64,000 nt of DNA, taken from contig CAMBMS010000002.1 of the NCBI GenBank assembly GCA_945868845.1, forward strand, positions 1 through 64,000, given 5' to 3'. The stretch comes from Asaia bogorensis (GTDB taxonomy: Bacteria > Pseudomonadota > Alphaproteobacteria > Acetobacterales > Acetobacteraceae). Below the pieces are notes generated by a model. The model worked only from the letters and a program-made list of their open reading frames with translations, was not told the DNA's origin and searched no databases. The position numbers and the translations under genes are program-made. This document shows, one piece after another, positions 56,423 through 64,000 of this stretch (position 1 is the first letter of the stretch; each line of letters opens with the position of its first letter).

Positions 56423-56926
56423 TCAGTCCGTGGGCCGCGCGTCATGATAGGGGGCGAGGGTTTGCGCCACGGCACTATCGGAGCTTATGTGGCCTTGGTC
56501 CAGCCAGATGATGAGCGAGTTCCATTGCTGCTGTACCGCGTCGTGATGCGTGGCGAGAACGAGAATTTCGGCGCCGCGAGCTCTGCCCTTTAGCCGCGCC
56601 AGCGCATTCCACAGCACCAGGGAAACGGCGAGATAGGGCACGTAGTCGCGCGCAGGCAGATGGAACAACGTCGGGTAGACCAGTCCTAGCACGGCGACCA
56701 TGATGGTGTTGAAAAGGCTGAGCCAGAGCGGGCCGAGCCAGGAGCCGCGATAGCGCAGCTGGATGTCCAGCCAGCCCACCGCGCCGATCAGCCACCGGAG
56801 CCGCACCGCGCCGGTAACATCGGCCCAGGCGGCATTTTGCAGTGGTCTCCCGATCATTTGAGTGGCATCGTCGTATACGAGGCCGGAAAATATAACCGAG
56901 ACGGGAACTGGGCCCCGGACGCTCAA
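56423..56926 (-). pseudogene. In-frame fusion of polysaccharide ABC permease N-terminus to ATPase C-terminus
   Basis: One open frame of 167 codons made from two genes. Residues about 30-107 match a KpsM/Wzm-type ABC-2 permease start (GWLDIQLRYRGSWLGPLWLS, DYVPYLAVSLVLWN). Residues about 112-163 match the end of a KpsT/Wzt-type ATPase (AEILVLATHHDAVQQQWNSL, IIWLDQGHISSD, LAPYHDA). Most of the permease, and the ATPase Walker A, signature and Walker B motifs, are missing. A single deletion across an adjacent permease-ATPase pair explains it. Transport is impossible; a stable chimeric product is conceivable. Confidence 0.8.
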
Positions 56927-57097
56927 AATAGGCGATGACGGGATTTCTTGCGTAGAATGTCAATTGGCGCTAATGGCTTAGGCTAAGTTGTTGACCGATA
57001 ATATGAGCGTCGGCCCGATTGCCGTCATGCTCTCCCGGCGCATGAGTATAAATCCGATTGCAGGACGCCGCGCTGGCAGGACGGAGGTTTGGGCTGG

Positions 57098-58318
57098 ATG
57101 CTATCTTTACGTGCTCCATACATTCGACGTTTGGATATTGGCTGTCTGACACGGGCCCTGGCGGGTGTGGCGCTGGTGTCGCTGTTGGCGGCCTGCGCTG
57201 GCGGGCCAAGCCCGCATACCGCGCGCGATGCCAATTATTACCGCTCTCACGCAAGGTCCAACTATTTGCCGCCGGGGCCCCCGGGGGATCCGTGGGGGCC
57301 CTATATTACCCAGGCGGCCAACCGGTTCGATGTGCCCGATACCTGGATCCGTGAAGTTATGCGGGTGGAATCAGGGGGCAAACTGTTTCGGAATGGCGCG
57401 CCGATCACTTCCCATGCCGGGGCGATGGGGCTGATGCAGGTGATGCCGGGCACGTACGAGGAGTTGCGCGAGCGGCATGAGCTGGGCGCCGATCCGTTTG
57501 ATCCGCAAAACAATATCCTGGCTGGCACCGCCTATATCCGGGAGATGTATGACATCTATGGCGCGCCGGGCTTTCTCGCCGCTTATAACGCGGGGCCGAA
57601 GCGGCTGGATGATTACCTCGCCAACCAGCGCGGGTTGCCCGATGAGACGCGGAGCTATATGGCGAAGATCGGGCCGAATATTTTGGATGTGCATCCACAG
57701 TTACGGTCGCAGGCGGAGAAGTATGCGATGAATACGATACCGGTGCGTGTGCCGCCGGGACTGCGCTATGCTCGCGGCGGAAGGCCCGCCGCGGTGCAGA
57801 TGGAACACGGGCGCGCGCCGCGCGAGGCGCCTATCGTGGCTAATACCTCGATGCAGGGGAATGCGCCCATGCAGGGCAACGCGCTAGGTTCGCGCGGGTC
57901 GGTGCAGTTGGGGCAGTTGGCGTCGCCTTCTTCTCCAGCGCGGGCGCCGATTTTGGTCGCGGCCCCAGCGCCGCAAATGGCACCGCAGCAGGGTGGGTTC
58001 CGGCTCGTACCGAGCGCGATCGCCGTGCCAATGGCTCCCAGCACCACCGCGACTGGAGAATCGGGGCAGTGGGCGATTCAGCTCGGCGCGTTTACTAACG
58101 AAAATCTTGCCCGCATGGCAACCGGCAGCGCCATTGCTAAGGTGAGCGATGCGCTGGGGCACGCGAAGGCGCAAATTTCCAGCGTGCGCCAACGCCAGGC
58201 AACCCTTTACCGGGCCCGCTTCGTTGGCCTCTCGCAGGCCTCTGCCATGCAGGCCTGCGAACGTCTGCAACGCGACCAAGTCACCTGCGTCGTCGTATCT
58301 CCCGACGCAAGGTCCTAA
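57098..58318 (+). CDS. Lipoprotein lytic transglycosylase with SPOR domain
   Basis: 406-residue envelope protein. Lipobox LLAAC (C33). SLT domain about 75-200 with catalytic E91 in VMRVESGG, GAMGLMQVMPGT and YIREMYDIYGAPGFLAAYNA. A flexible linker has MQGNAPMQGNA repeats and Pro/Ala-rich sequence, followed by a C-terminal SPOR domain (about 322-402; GQWAIQLGAFTNENLA) that binds denuded septal glycan. The ATG at 57098 has ACGGAGG at good spacing. Likely acts at division sites. Confidence 0.93.
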   Translation: MLSLRAPYIRRLDIGCLTRALAGVALVSLLAACAGGPSPHTARDANYYRSHARSNYLPPGPPGDPWGPYITQAANRFDVPDTWIREVMRVESGGKLFRNGAPITSHAGAMGLMQVMPGTYEELRERHELGADPFDPQNNILAGTAYIREMYDIYGAPGFLAAYNAGPKRLDDYLANQRGLPDETRSYMAKIGPNILDVHPQLRSQAEKYAMNTIPVRVPPGLRYARGGRPAAVQMEHGRAPREAPIVANTSMQGNAPMQGNALGSRGSVQLGQLASPSSPARAPILVAAPAPQMAPQQGGFRLVPSAIAVPMAPSTTATGESGQWAIQLGAFTNENLARMATGSAIAKVSDALGHAKAQISSVRQRQATLYRARFVGLSQASAMQACERLQRDQVTCVVVSPDARS

Positions 58319-58340
58319 ATACCCAATCGTGCAAAAATAT

Positions 58341-58366
58341 CCGATCAGATGGAAATATCTGATCGG
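58341..58366. repeat. Perfect 10-bp hairpin after the SPOR gene
   Basis: CCGATCAGAT (58341-58350) pairs with ATCTGATCGG (58357-58366) around a 6-base loop, 23 bases after the transglycosylase stop. No T-run follows; a transcript-end stabiliser is possible. Confidence 0.5.
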
Positions 58367-58461
58367 GTTACGTTGCTCGCTCAAGTAATCAAATAGGGCG
58401 TTTTCCGGCCTCAAATAGGCGCGAAACACGCGCCAACGGGCACGCTAACCGAAATCCGGCG

Positions 58462-58671
58462 TTAGGCCGCAATATGGCGCCGGCGGCGGCGTTGGACATG
58501 CTTCTTCGGCTTGGTCGATTTCGCGTGCTTGGGATTGGTATGGGCCTGCGTCGGCTTGCTCCGGCGCGTGCGCGGGCGCCCTTCGACCGCCTCCACCTCC
58601 CCCCCCGTCAGGGTCACGGCCGGCAGGGCAAGGCCAAGGGCAAACAGGAAACCACGGCGGGATAGCGACAT
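58462..58671 (-). CDS. Small basic protein with Tat-type signal
   Basis: 69 residues. The start has a twin-arginine motif and hydrophobic core (SRRGFLFALGLALP, residues 4-17), suggesting Tat export. The mature part is very basic (KPTQAHTNPKHAKSTKPKKH, then RRRRRH) and has no folded domain I can recognise. Basic low-complexity exported proteins of this kind may bind the cell wall or nucleic acid, but the function is unknown. Confidence 0.65.
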   Translation of the reverse strand: MSLSRRGFLFALGLALPAVTLTGGEVEAVEGRPRTRRSKPTQAHTNPKHAKSTKPKKHVQRRRRRHIAA

Positions 58672-58758
58672 GGAGATTCTCCACAGGTCGGAAATTTACC
58701 TGTAGCACTTGCGCAGGAGTCGCGCACAAGGTCTTGAAAAATGATTACGTACTACGTC

Positions 58759-59181
58759 TTACAGCAAACATAGCTCGCGTAACGCGCGCGCCAGCTCGGG
58801 TGGTAGTTCCTGCCCGCCGCGCGGGGTAAGATTCACCATCAGATCCTCCGGCGCGTCGCCCGCCGCCAGATAGCGCCAGCCCTGGAATGGCTTCATCAGC
58901 CGTGCCGAAACCGGGATCAAAAGCGGCTCCAGGACGATTCCCGTGCAAGCGCGGCCATCGTCGCGCTGGTCCGCGATGATATTTAACACCGGCTGGCGCA
59001 CCACCATCGCCCCGGCGATTACCCAGTACATCGAACCGCCTAATAGGATCTCTGCAGCCCGGCGCGGAAACGACCGGGTGCGGTGGCGCAAGGGCGGCAG
59101 GGCCACCGCCCGCGCCGCCTGCAACGCCCGTAGATGCGCAATATCGCGCACCCCCACCGCCAGTTTCATCAAATGCAGCAT
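58759..59181 (-). CDS. DUF1489 family protein
   Basis: 140-residue protein of a family almost confined to alphaproteobacteria. Starts MLHLMKLAVGVRDIAHLRAL; further family segments are RRAAEILLGGSMYWVIAGAM, RQPVLNIIADQRDDG and FQGWRYLAAGDAPEDL. An upstream ATG at 59214 adds MESQYGTPGWR and is possible. It diverges from a lipoprotein gene. Function unknown. Confidence 0.88.
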   Translation of the reverse strand: MLHLMKLAVGVRDIAHLRALQAARAVALPPLRHRTRSFPRRAAEILLGGSMYWVIAGAMVVRQPVLNIIADQRDDGRACTGIVLEPLLIPVSARLMKPFQGWRYLAAGDAPEDLMVNLTPRGGQELPPELARALRELCLL

Positions 59182-59310
59182 ACGCCAACCCGGAGTCCCA
59201 TACTGTGATTCCATGTCGCATTCCGCTTGCGCGCAAGAGGAAACATGCCCCGCGCGCTGGCGCGTAAAACTGCATTGACCGGCCCGGCCTCGATCGTCAA
59301 TTCTTCCCCC

Positions 59311-59922
59311 ATGCACATCCCGCCCCGCCGCGCCATCATGCTTGCCCTGATGCTTCCCTTTTTTCTCGCCGCCTGCGGCAACTGGGAACGCGTGGACCGT
59401 ACGCCCATAGAGCCATTGCGCTACGACCATCTGATCAAGCTCCGCCTGAACGTGGCCGTCGTGCATGTGGAGGAGCATTTCGTCTCTAGCGGCCGGGGCG
59501 TTGTCAGCGCCAGCGCCCATCCCCCGCTCATCGAGGCGCTGCGCCAGATGGCGCAAGACCGACTGCTTGCCGCGGGCACCACCGGCCACGCCGTCTTAAT
59601 CATCAAGCGCGCCGACATCCTGCAGACCGGCCGCAGTCTGGATGGTCAGATGGATGTGGAACTGGCTCTGTTCGGCCCCAATACCATCCGTGTCGCCTAT
59701 GCGGAGGCGCAGGTCTATCGCCGCCAGGGCAACGCCAGCACCGCGCGCGAGGCACTGCATGAGATGACGCGGCAAATGATGGACGCGATAAACGTGGAAC
59801 TGGAATTCCAGGCCAGGCGTAATCTGCGCGATTGGCTGTTGCCAGCCGACGCACCCCGCGCGCCGGCCGATACGATCCCAGCGCCGGTGGATCGCCAGGA
59901 ACTTTTGCCCCCCCGCCGATAA
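59311..59922 (+). CDS. Putative lipoprotein
   Basis: 203-residue exported protein. The ATG at 59311 gives a short signal sequence with lipobox FFLAAC (C22). The mature part has mixed alpha/beta character: DHLIKLRLNVAVVHVEEHF, HAVLIIKRADILQT and a helical C-terminal half (AREALHEMTRQMMDAINVEL). No family recognised with confidence, though similar lipoproteins occur next to DUF1489 in alphaproteobacteria. A strong terminator follows its stop. Confidence 0.75.
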   Translation: MHIPPRRAIMLALMLPFFLAACGNWERVDRTPIEPLRYDHLIKLRLNVAVVHVEEHFVSSGRGVVSASAHPPLIEALRQMAQDRLLAAGTTGHAVLIIKRADILQTGRSLDGQMDVELALFGPNTIRVAYAEAQVYRRQGNASTAREALHEMTRQMMDAINVELEFQARRNLRDWLLPADAPRAPADTIPAPVDRQELLPPRR

Positions 59923-59927
59923 CGCAG

Positions 59928-59955
59928 CCGCCCGAGTGGCTCGGGCGGGCTTTTT
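59928..59955 (+). terminator. Intrinsic terminator
   Basis: CCGCCCGAG (59928-59936) and CTCGGGCGG (59940-59948) form a perfect 9-bp stem with TGG loop, then GC and five T. Placed right after the lipoprotein stop. It may also serve the convergent DUF4167 gene in part. Confidence 0.88.
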
Positions 59956-59967
59956 GTCCTTAGGAGC

Positions 59968-60426
59968 TTATCCCTCGGGCGGCGTCGTCGCGATCGGGAT
60001 GTCGCGGGTCTCCGGCTGCTCGCCGCTGCCGGCCAGGCGAACTTCCGCTTCGTCGCCCTCGTCGGGCGCTGGTTGCTGCCCTTCCTCGCCGGCATACTGG
60101 CGGCGATACTGGCCCTGCTGCGGCTGTTGTTGCTGCGCCGCCTGGTTCATCGCGTTCAGCATGCGGAAATAATGTTCCGCATGTTGGAAGTATCCTTCCG
60201 CCATGACGCGATCGCCGGAGCTGGTCGCGTCGCGGCCAAGCTGGAGATATTTCTCGAACAGCTGCTGCGCGGTACCACGCACCCGCACATCCGGCCCGCT
60301 GCTGTCAAACACATGGTTGCGGTTGAGCGGAATATTGCCGGTCTGGTGCCGGATAGGACCACCACCACCACCACCGCCGCCGCCACCGGGTCGGAAATTA
60401 CGTCCACGCGTGCGCTTCATGTTCAT
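59968..60426 (-). CDS. DUF4167 domain protein
   Basis: 152-residue alphaproteobacterial protein. A basic, glycine-rich start (MKRTRGRNFRPGGG with ten consecutive glycines, RNA-binding-like) precedes the conserved core VFDSSGPDVRVRGTAQQLFE and YFQHAEHYFRMLNAM. The tail is Q/G-rich and disordered. ATG at 60426 used; 60420 (MKRTRG) is equally plausible. Members usually follow prmC, as here. The gap 60427-60687 shows nothing else. Confidence 0.9.
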   Translation of the reverse strand: MNMKRTRGRNFRPGGGGGGGGGGPIRHQTGNIPLNRNHVFDSSGPDVRVRGTAQQLFEKYLQLGRDATSSGDRVMAEGYFQHAEHYFRMLNAMNQAAQQQQPQQGQYRRQYAGEEGQQPAPDEGDEAEVRLAGSGEQPETRDIPIATTPPEG

Positions 60427-60687
60427 TCGTTGCTGCCGTCTTGCTTTCCCGAGGGATCCGTTCGCGTGAGTGAATGCGGCACGCGCGCACCGCAGATACG
60501 CCATTCAGCCGCCCTGTATCAGGACATTGCCGGTTCAAGGCCTACGGTTCTGGGCACTCCCGGACCGGCGCCCTCGCCACAACAAGCATAGCGGCGCGGG
60601 ATTTCTCCAAGGGCCACGCTATCGTCCGGCGCTGCCCTGCCACAGGCGGAAACTAGTCTACGTCCGTCGCCCTGCCAAACGGTTTTT

Positions 60688-61527
60688 TCACCCACCCGCC
60701 TGGCGCAGCACCAGCGCCCGGGCGATCCCACCCAGATCGGCACGCGTGACGACGGCAAATCCAGCGGCCGCGGCGAGGGCCCGCATCGCCCCCACCTGGC
60801 CAATCCCCAGCTCCAGCACCGCCACGCCGTCCGCCGCCAGCAGGCGCGGTAAATCCGCCAGGATGACCCGGTATGCCGCCAGCCCGTCCGCCCCGCCATC
60901 GAGCGAGTGCACCGGTTCATGCCCCGCCACCTCCACCATCAGCCCGGTCAGATCCCCGGTTGGGATATAGGGCGGGTTCGCCAACACCAGATCGAATTTT
61001 TTACCGATCGCCGCCGTCCAATTCCCCACGAGGAAGGACGCGCGATCCCCAAGCCCCAGCGAGGAGGCGTTCTGTCTCGCCAGCGCAACAGCCTCTGGCG
61101 AGACATCGACCCCCACCCCAAACGCGCCCAAAAATTCGCTCAGCGCCGCCAGCAGCAAACATCCCGTCCCCGTGCCGAGATCGAGAACCTGGCGCAGCCG
61201 CAAGCGGTCGGGCAAGGCCGCCAACGCCGCCTCGATCAAGCTCTCACTGTCGGGGCGGGGGATCAGGGTGGCCGGGGATACCGCGAAAGACAGCGACCAG
61301 AATTCCTGCCGCCCGAGGATATACGCCAACGGCTCTCGCCCGGCCCGGCGCGCCAGCAGCGCATCAAATGCTGACGGCACCGGACGGTCCGGCGCCGCCA
61401 GCAAAGCTTCCTGGCTGAGCCCCAACGCATGGGCCACCAGCAAACGGGCTTCCAGCCGTGGATTGTCAATACCCGCCGCGCGCAACATCGTGGTCGCGCG
61501 TGCCAAAGCAGCGCTGGCCCGTTCCAT
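60688..61527 (-). CDS. prmC: Release-factor glutamine methyltransferase
   Basis: Methylates the GGQ glutamine of RF1 and RF2; 279 residues. SAM motif LDLGTGTGCLLLAAL lies near 116-130 and the catalytic NPPY at 184-187 (DLVLANPPYIPTGD). N-terminal substrate domain ARLLVAHALGLSQEALLA is present. Begins directly after the prfA stop with no gap, pairing enzyme and substrate in one operon. Confidence 0.96.
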   Translation of the reverse strand: MERASAALARATTMLRAAGIDNPRLEARLLVAHALGLSQEALLAAPDRPVPSAFDALLARRAGREPLAYILGRQEFWSLSFAVSPATLIPRPDSESLIEAALAALPDRLRLRQVLDLGTGTGCLLLAALSEFLGAFGVGVDVSPEAVALARQNASSLGLGDRASFLVGNWTAAIGKKFDLVLANPPYIPTGDLTGLMVEVAGHEPVHSLDGGADGLAAYRVILADLPRLLAADGVAVLELGIGQVGAMRALAAAAGFAVVTRADLGGIARALVLRQAGG

Positions 61528-62583
61528 TTATTTCTCGGCGGCCAGCCGCGTCGCCTGCTCCTCGGCGGTCAGCGTGTCGATGAATTCGTCCAGATCGCCC
61601 AGCATCACCCGGTCGATCTTATACAATGTCAGGTTAATGCGATGGTCCGAAATGCGTCCCTGCGGAAAATTATAGGTGCGGATACGTTCGGAGCGATCGC
61701 CCGTACCGACCTGCGATTTCCGGTCTGCCGAGCGCGTGGCATGCAAATTCACCCGCTGTTGTTCGTACATACGCGCGCGGAGAATTTTCATCGCTTTGGC
61801 ACGGTTCTTGTGCTGGCTCCGTTCTTCCTGCATCGCCACCACGAGGCCGGTGGGAATATGCGTGATCCGTACCGCGCTTTCCGTCTTGTTCACATGCTGC
61901 CCGCCGGCGCCAGAGGCGCGGTATACATCGATACGCAAATCGCTTTCATCAATATGTACATCCACCTCCTCCGCTTCCGGCATGACGGCGACGGTCACAG
62001 TGGAGGTATGGATGCGGCCCTGGCTTTCGGTGGCGGGTACACGTTGAACGCGATGCACTCCGGATTCGTATTTCAAACGCGCGAACACATTCTTGCCGGT
62101 GATTTCTGCAATCGCTTCCTTCACCCCCCCTAGTTCGGTATCGAAATATTCCATAATCTCGAACCCCCAACCTTTCAGGCTTGCATATTTTTGATACATC
62201 CCGAAAAGCTGCGCTGCAAAAAGTCCCGCCTCATCGCCACCCGCGGCGGGGCGAATTTCCAGAATGGCCGAACGTGCATCCGCTTCATCTTTTGGCAGGA
62301 GCGCAATACTGATCTCATGCGCCAGTGTGGGGATTTTTTCTTTCAAGGCGTATAATTCCGCTTCTGCCAGTTCCTTCATCTCTGGATCGGTGAGCATGGC
62401 CTGCGCCTCATCACGCGCGCGTTCGGCAGCGCGCAATTCGGAGATGCGCGCGACGATGGGCTCCAGTTCGGACAATTCCCTAGATGCCTTGGTATAAGCC
62501 TCACCGGTCATCACCTCGCCCAACAATGCCTGTAATTCATCTGCCCGCGCGGCGATGCGATCGAGTTTCAGCGCCAGATTCAT
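61528..62583 (-). CDS. prfA: Peptide chain release factor 1
   Basis: Terminates translation at UAA and UAG; 351 residues. GGQ at 227-229 in [33 protein letters not shown] is the conserved region before it. Codon-recognition region is in the middle domain. Start overlaps the hisS stop by 4 bases (ATGA). Confidence 0.97.
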   Translation of the reverse strand: MNLALKLDRIAARADELQALLGEVMTGEAYTKASRELSELEPIVARISELRAAERARDEAQAMLTDPEMKELAEAELYALKEKIPTLAHEISIALLPKDEADARSAILEIRPAAGGDEAGLFAAQLFGMYQKYASLKGWGFEIMEYFDTELGGVKEAIAEITGKNVFARLKYESGVHRVQRVPATESQGRIHTSTVTVAVMPEAEEVDVHIDESDLRIDVYRASGAGGQHVNKTESAVRITHIPTGLVVAMQEERSQHKNRAKAMKILRARMYEQQRVNLHATRSADRKSQVGTGDRSERIRTYNFPQGRISDHRINLTLYKIDRVMLGDLDEFIDTLTAEEQATRLAAEK

Positions 62584-63815
62584 ATTAGTCGGTCAACCAA
62601 CTGGGCAAACGGCACCGTCTCCTGCACGCCGGTTTCTAAATCTTTCAGCTGCGCCACGCCGACCGCGATATCGCTGTCACCAATAATAACAGCGGCGCGC
62701 GCCCCGACGCGGTTGGCTCGTTCCATTCGTCGACGCAGATTTCCCCGGTATGCCATTTCCGCGCGTACGCCGGCGCGGCGCAGACTTTGCAAAACTTCCA
62801 GCGCCCTTGCCTCAGCTGCGTCGCCGATGGGGATCACGGCCACCGACGCGCGTGGCGCGGGCGCGGCCGCCATCAGCATCGACAGGCGTTCGATCCCCGC
62901 CGCCCAGCCCACCGCCGGGGTCGACGGTCCACCCATCTCGGCGACCAGACCATCGTAACGCCCACCCGCCATCACCGTGCCCTGCGCACCGAGGCGCGTG
63001 GTGACGAATTCGAACGCCGTATGACCGTAATAATCGAGGCCGCGCACGATATGCGGATTTTCGATAAACGGCACACCGAACCGAACCAGATGCGCCTTCA
63101 GCCCGTCATAGAACGAATCGGCCGCGGCGCTCAGATAGGCACCAATCGTCGGTGCGTCGGCGACGATGCGTTTATCCGCCATATCCTTGGAATCGAGAAT
63201 CCGCATCGGGTTGCGTTCCAACCGCGCCAGGCTGTCTTCCGACAAAGCCGACTTGTGATCCGTAAAATACTCCACCAGCGCGGCGCGATAGGCATCGCGC
63301 GATTCCGGATCGCCAAGGGTATTTACCTCCAGCACCGTGCCGTCCTGCACACCAAGCGCGCACAAAATGTCCCAGCCACAGGCAATAACTTCCGCGTCCG
63401 CCAGCGGCTCAGCGGGCCCGATCAGTTCCAGCCCGATCTGGTGAAACTGCCGGTAACGCCCCTTCTGCGGCCGCTCATAGCGAAACATCGGCCCGGCATA
63501 GAACACTTTCTGCGGCAGGGACTGCGTCAGTCCATTGGTCACCAGCGCCCGGCACACCCCGGCCGTGCCCTCCGGGCGTAAGGTTACGGAATCGCCGCCG
63601 CGATCGGTGAAGGAATACATTTCCTTCATCACCACGTCCGATGTCTCGCCAAGGGTGCGCGCGAACACACGCGTATCCTCGAAGATCGGCGTGGTCCATT
63701 CATCGAAGCCGTAAACGGCGGCGATGCGGCGGGCCGTATCCGCCACATGGGTATAGCGACGCTGGCTATCGCCGATCAGATCGCGCGTGCCGCGAACCGG
63801 TTGGAGTTCACTCAA
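62580..63815 (-). CDS. hisS: Histidyl-tRNA synthetase
   Basis: Class II synthetase charging tRNA-His; 411 residues. Motif 2 region [20 protein letters not shown] (about 113-132), histidine-specific [12 protein letters not shown] and motif 3 [14 protein letters not shown] are intact, followed by the anticodon-binding domain (about 320-411). First of hisS-prfA-prmC, tightly overlapped. Confidence 0.97.
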   Translation of the reverse strand: MSELQPVRGTRDLIGDSQRRYTHVADTARRIAAVYGFDEWTTPIFEDTRVFARTLGETSDVVMKEMYSFTDRGGDSVTLRPEGTAGVCRALVTNGLTQSLPQKVFYAGPMFRYERPQKGRYRQFHQIGLELIGPAEPLADAEVIACGWDILCALGVQDGTVLEVNTLGDPESRDAYRAALVEYFTDHKSALSEDSLARLERNPMRILDSKDMADKRIVADAPTIGAYLSAAADSFYDGLKAHLVRFGVPFIENPHIVRGLDYYGHTAFEFVTTRLGAQGTVMAGGRYDGLVAEMGGPSTPAVGWAAGIERLSMLMAAAPAPRASVAVIPIGDAAEARALEVLQSLRRAGVRAEMAYRGNLRRRMERANRVGARAAVIIGDSDIAVGVAQLKDLETGVQETVPFAQLVDRLI

Positions 63816-63916
63816 TGTCGATCGTCCTTGTAAGGGTCGCCGTTATGGCAGAACCACGTAGTGCGGAAAAGCGCAGCATATTCCGCCACGAGGGCCGGAC
63901 CGAGCAGGCAAAGCGC

Positions 63917-64000
63917 TTACTCCGCCGCAACCTTCGCCGCCGCCGCCTGCAAGGCCGCCGCCTTCGCTTTGACAAGGGAAATAATATGCTCGACCATAGC
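63917..64000 (-). CDS. C-terminal end of a gene entering from the right edge (possibly ispG)
   Basis: The last 27 codons before a TAA at 63917-63919 read MVEHIISLVKAKAAALQAAA, an alanine-rich helix. Only the C-terminus lies in the window. The order ispG-hisS in related genomes suggests 4-hydroxy-3-methylbut-2-enyl diphosphate synthase, but the sequence alone does not prove it. Confidence 0.4.
   Translation of the reverse strand, partial: AMVEHIISLVKAKAAALQAAAAKVAAE

Noticed and set aside
1-64000. CRISPR array, rRNA, tRNA, prophage or intact transposase
   Set aside because: No spaced direct repeats, no rRNA-like sequence, no recognisable tRNA cloverleaf and no intact integrase or transposase frame was seen by eye.

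Overview
The window looks like a GC-rich alphaproteobacterial chromosome, probably Rhodospirillales and perhaps close to Acetobacteraceae. Pointers are a GcrA cell-cycle regulator, an MbfA ferritin/CCC1 iron exporter, a PmtA phospholipid methyltransferase, the hemC-hemD-mitofilin-hemY cluster, DUF1489 and DUF4167 proteins, and the order (ispG?)-hisS-prfA-prmC. This placement rests on gene content alone. I see no rRNA or tRNA gene, CRISPR array, prophage or intact insertion sequence.

Layout. 1-4.4 kb: a truncated MscS channel gene, a HIG1 gene broken by a stop codon, a badly decayed chrB, and an intact chrA chromate transporter. 4.4-10.5 kb: catabolic oxidoreductases (aldo/keto reductase, GMC oxidoreductase), a hydantoinase B protein, a decayed methyltransferase and an enoyl-CoA hydratase. 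10.5-20 kb: argG, DUF1993, tatA, acetamidase, gcrA, a cold-shock gene, pmtA, an M32 carboxypeptidase, a lipoprotein, a YcgN-type protein and a DapA-family aldolase, with two long hairpin repeats. 20-24.6 kb: the minus-strand fatty acid operon fabD-fabG-acpP-fabF-mltG. 24.6-32 kb: a sugar-acid dehydrogenase, an amidase, the heme operon and divergent tsaD. 32-41 kb: a CoxL-like molybdenum hydroxylase, an orphan biotinyl domain, a Nudix hydrolase, an acyl-CoA dehydrogenase/CoA lyase/lactonase operon, a DegT aminotransferase and several gene relics. 41-51 kb: MarR regulator, PepB-type peptidase, htpG, an OmpR-type regulator, ribA, asd, a gene-poor AT-richer stretch, an amidase and mepA beside a broken polysaccharide-export gene. 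51-64 kb: metY, mbfA, a flavin monooxygenase, a TctC-type binding protein, a fused ABC-exporter relic, a lytic transglycosylase, small envelope proteins, and prmC-prfA-hisS.

The most striking property is gene decay between intact housekeeping operons. I can read about ten or more relics: HIG1, ChrB, a SAM methyltransferase, a small secreted Cys protein, an SDR, an adenylate cyclase N-terminus, a frameshifted SMP-30 lactonase, a possible MetK fragment, a Wza-like exporter, and an ABC permease fused in frame to the tail of its ATPase. Several carry internal deletions, which sequencing error cannot explain. Two separate sites carry capsule or exopolysaccharide export remnants, suggesting loss of surface-polysaccharide export. 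This resembles recent reductive evolution. I did not find a convincing new multi-gene system; the best leads are the decay pattern, the fused ABC relic and the two hairpin elements.
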